This document shows, in pieces, positions 63,528 to 64,000 of a stretch of DNA of 64,000 nt (positions are counted from its first letter, which is position 1; each line of letters begins with the position of its first letter). The notes below the pieces were generated by a model. The model was not told the origin of the DNA and did not search any database. It saw nothing but the letters and a program-made list of their open reading frames with translations. This stretch comes from Archilochus colubris (taxonomy: Eukaryota > Chordata > Aves > Apodiformes > Trochilidae): the NCBI GenBank assembly GCA_023079485.1, contig CM041083.1:174585480-174649479 (forward strand). Direction: 5' to 3'. The position numbers were made by a program, and so were the translations under genes.

Positions 63528-64000
63528 ATTCTACTGCCAGAGTAAGGGAGGCTAAATCAATGCCCTTCAGGCCTGTGCTGTTGGATATGCTGCAAAGATG
63601 GATTTTTTTCCTTCCTGTATCCTTACGGATGAAAATTCAATAGCTGGCCCACTGAGGTATTACCTACTTGAACAGCACTTTGAGATCTTGAAATTAAAGG
63701 TCAAGAGGTATGGTCTGATTTCTAATACATAGATTAATTATGTTGTGAGTGCCACAGAAGAAGAGCACAGTTGGTAAATTATCTTGTTACTGAATGTAAG
63801 AGTATAATAATGAGGCACGCTATTACTTGTCCTTTGTATTTTACAATAGTCAGCTCCATGCTGAAGTACCCAAGTCCTGACACCTGAGAAGATCCATCCA
63901 TGGCTCCTGAAAGAACTGGTGGATGAAGTTGCAAAGCTGCCATCCATCATATTTGAAAAGTCAGGGAAATCTGATGAAGTTCTCACTGACTGGAAAAAGG

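Larger units (their letters stand above)
58177..64000. other. Intergenic, nothing identified
   Basis: About 5.8 kb. The longest frame, 60547-60993, has no recognisable domain and no splice or conservation signal. Simple features are a 19-bp tandem duplication at 59434-59471, an A-rich tract at 62978-63093 and a perfect hairpin at 63500-63527. Confidence 0.5.

Noticed and set aside
24956..64000. Neighbouring gene such as NHLRC3 downstream of LHFPL6
   Set aside because: Expected in this direction from the human gene order as I remember it, but no NHL-repeat or other exon was seen. It probably lies beyond the window.

Overview
The window looks like nuclear DNA from a bird. It is gene-poor, rich in interspersed repeats, and contains at least nine CR1 LINE fragments, most ending in the 8-mer tail ATTCTATG that is typical of sauropsid CR1. 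It also holds two copies of one endogenous-retrovirus LTR family and ordinary vertebrate splice sites. CR1 density fits a bird. The LTR family reminds me of passerine ERVs, but that is memory and not shown by the sequence.

One protein-coding gene is recognisable: the 3' end of LHFPL6 (LHFP), a tetraspan membrane protein, on the + strand. The penultimate coding exon is at 9717-9815 and the last coding exon at 23853-23971. They are joined by a 14-kb phase-1 intron and followed by a 3' UTR of about 1 kb with three poly(A) signals. The upstream coding exons lie left of the window, so 1-9716 is intron. No exon of a neighbouring gene was recognised in the 39 kb to the right, which I read as intergenic.

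Layout: 1-9716 intron, with a short LTR (3832-4066) flanked by a perfect 5-bp target duplication and an (AT)n repeat. 9816-23852 intron, with an antisense 1.1-kb CR1 at 11064-12157 and a 40-nt poly(T). 23853-24955 last exon and 3' UTR. 24956-64000 intergenic, with CR1 fragments at 27.7, 28.4, 38.9, 39.8, 41.9-43.0, 44.0, 55.6 and 57.4-58.2 kb. An LTR at 55215-56302 is interrupted by one of these CR1s, and a nearly pure 265-nt pyrimidine tract lies at 47436-47700.

The most unusual object is at about 26307-26862: a giant, nearly perfect inverted repeat with arms of about 245 bp. Its apex carries a tRNA-like segment with good matches to the Pol III A and B boxes, and an 8-bp exact direct repeat flanks it. 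I do not recognise it as a named element.
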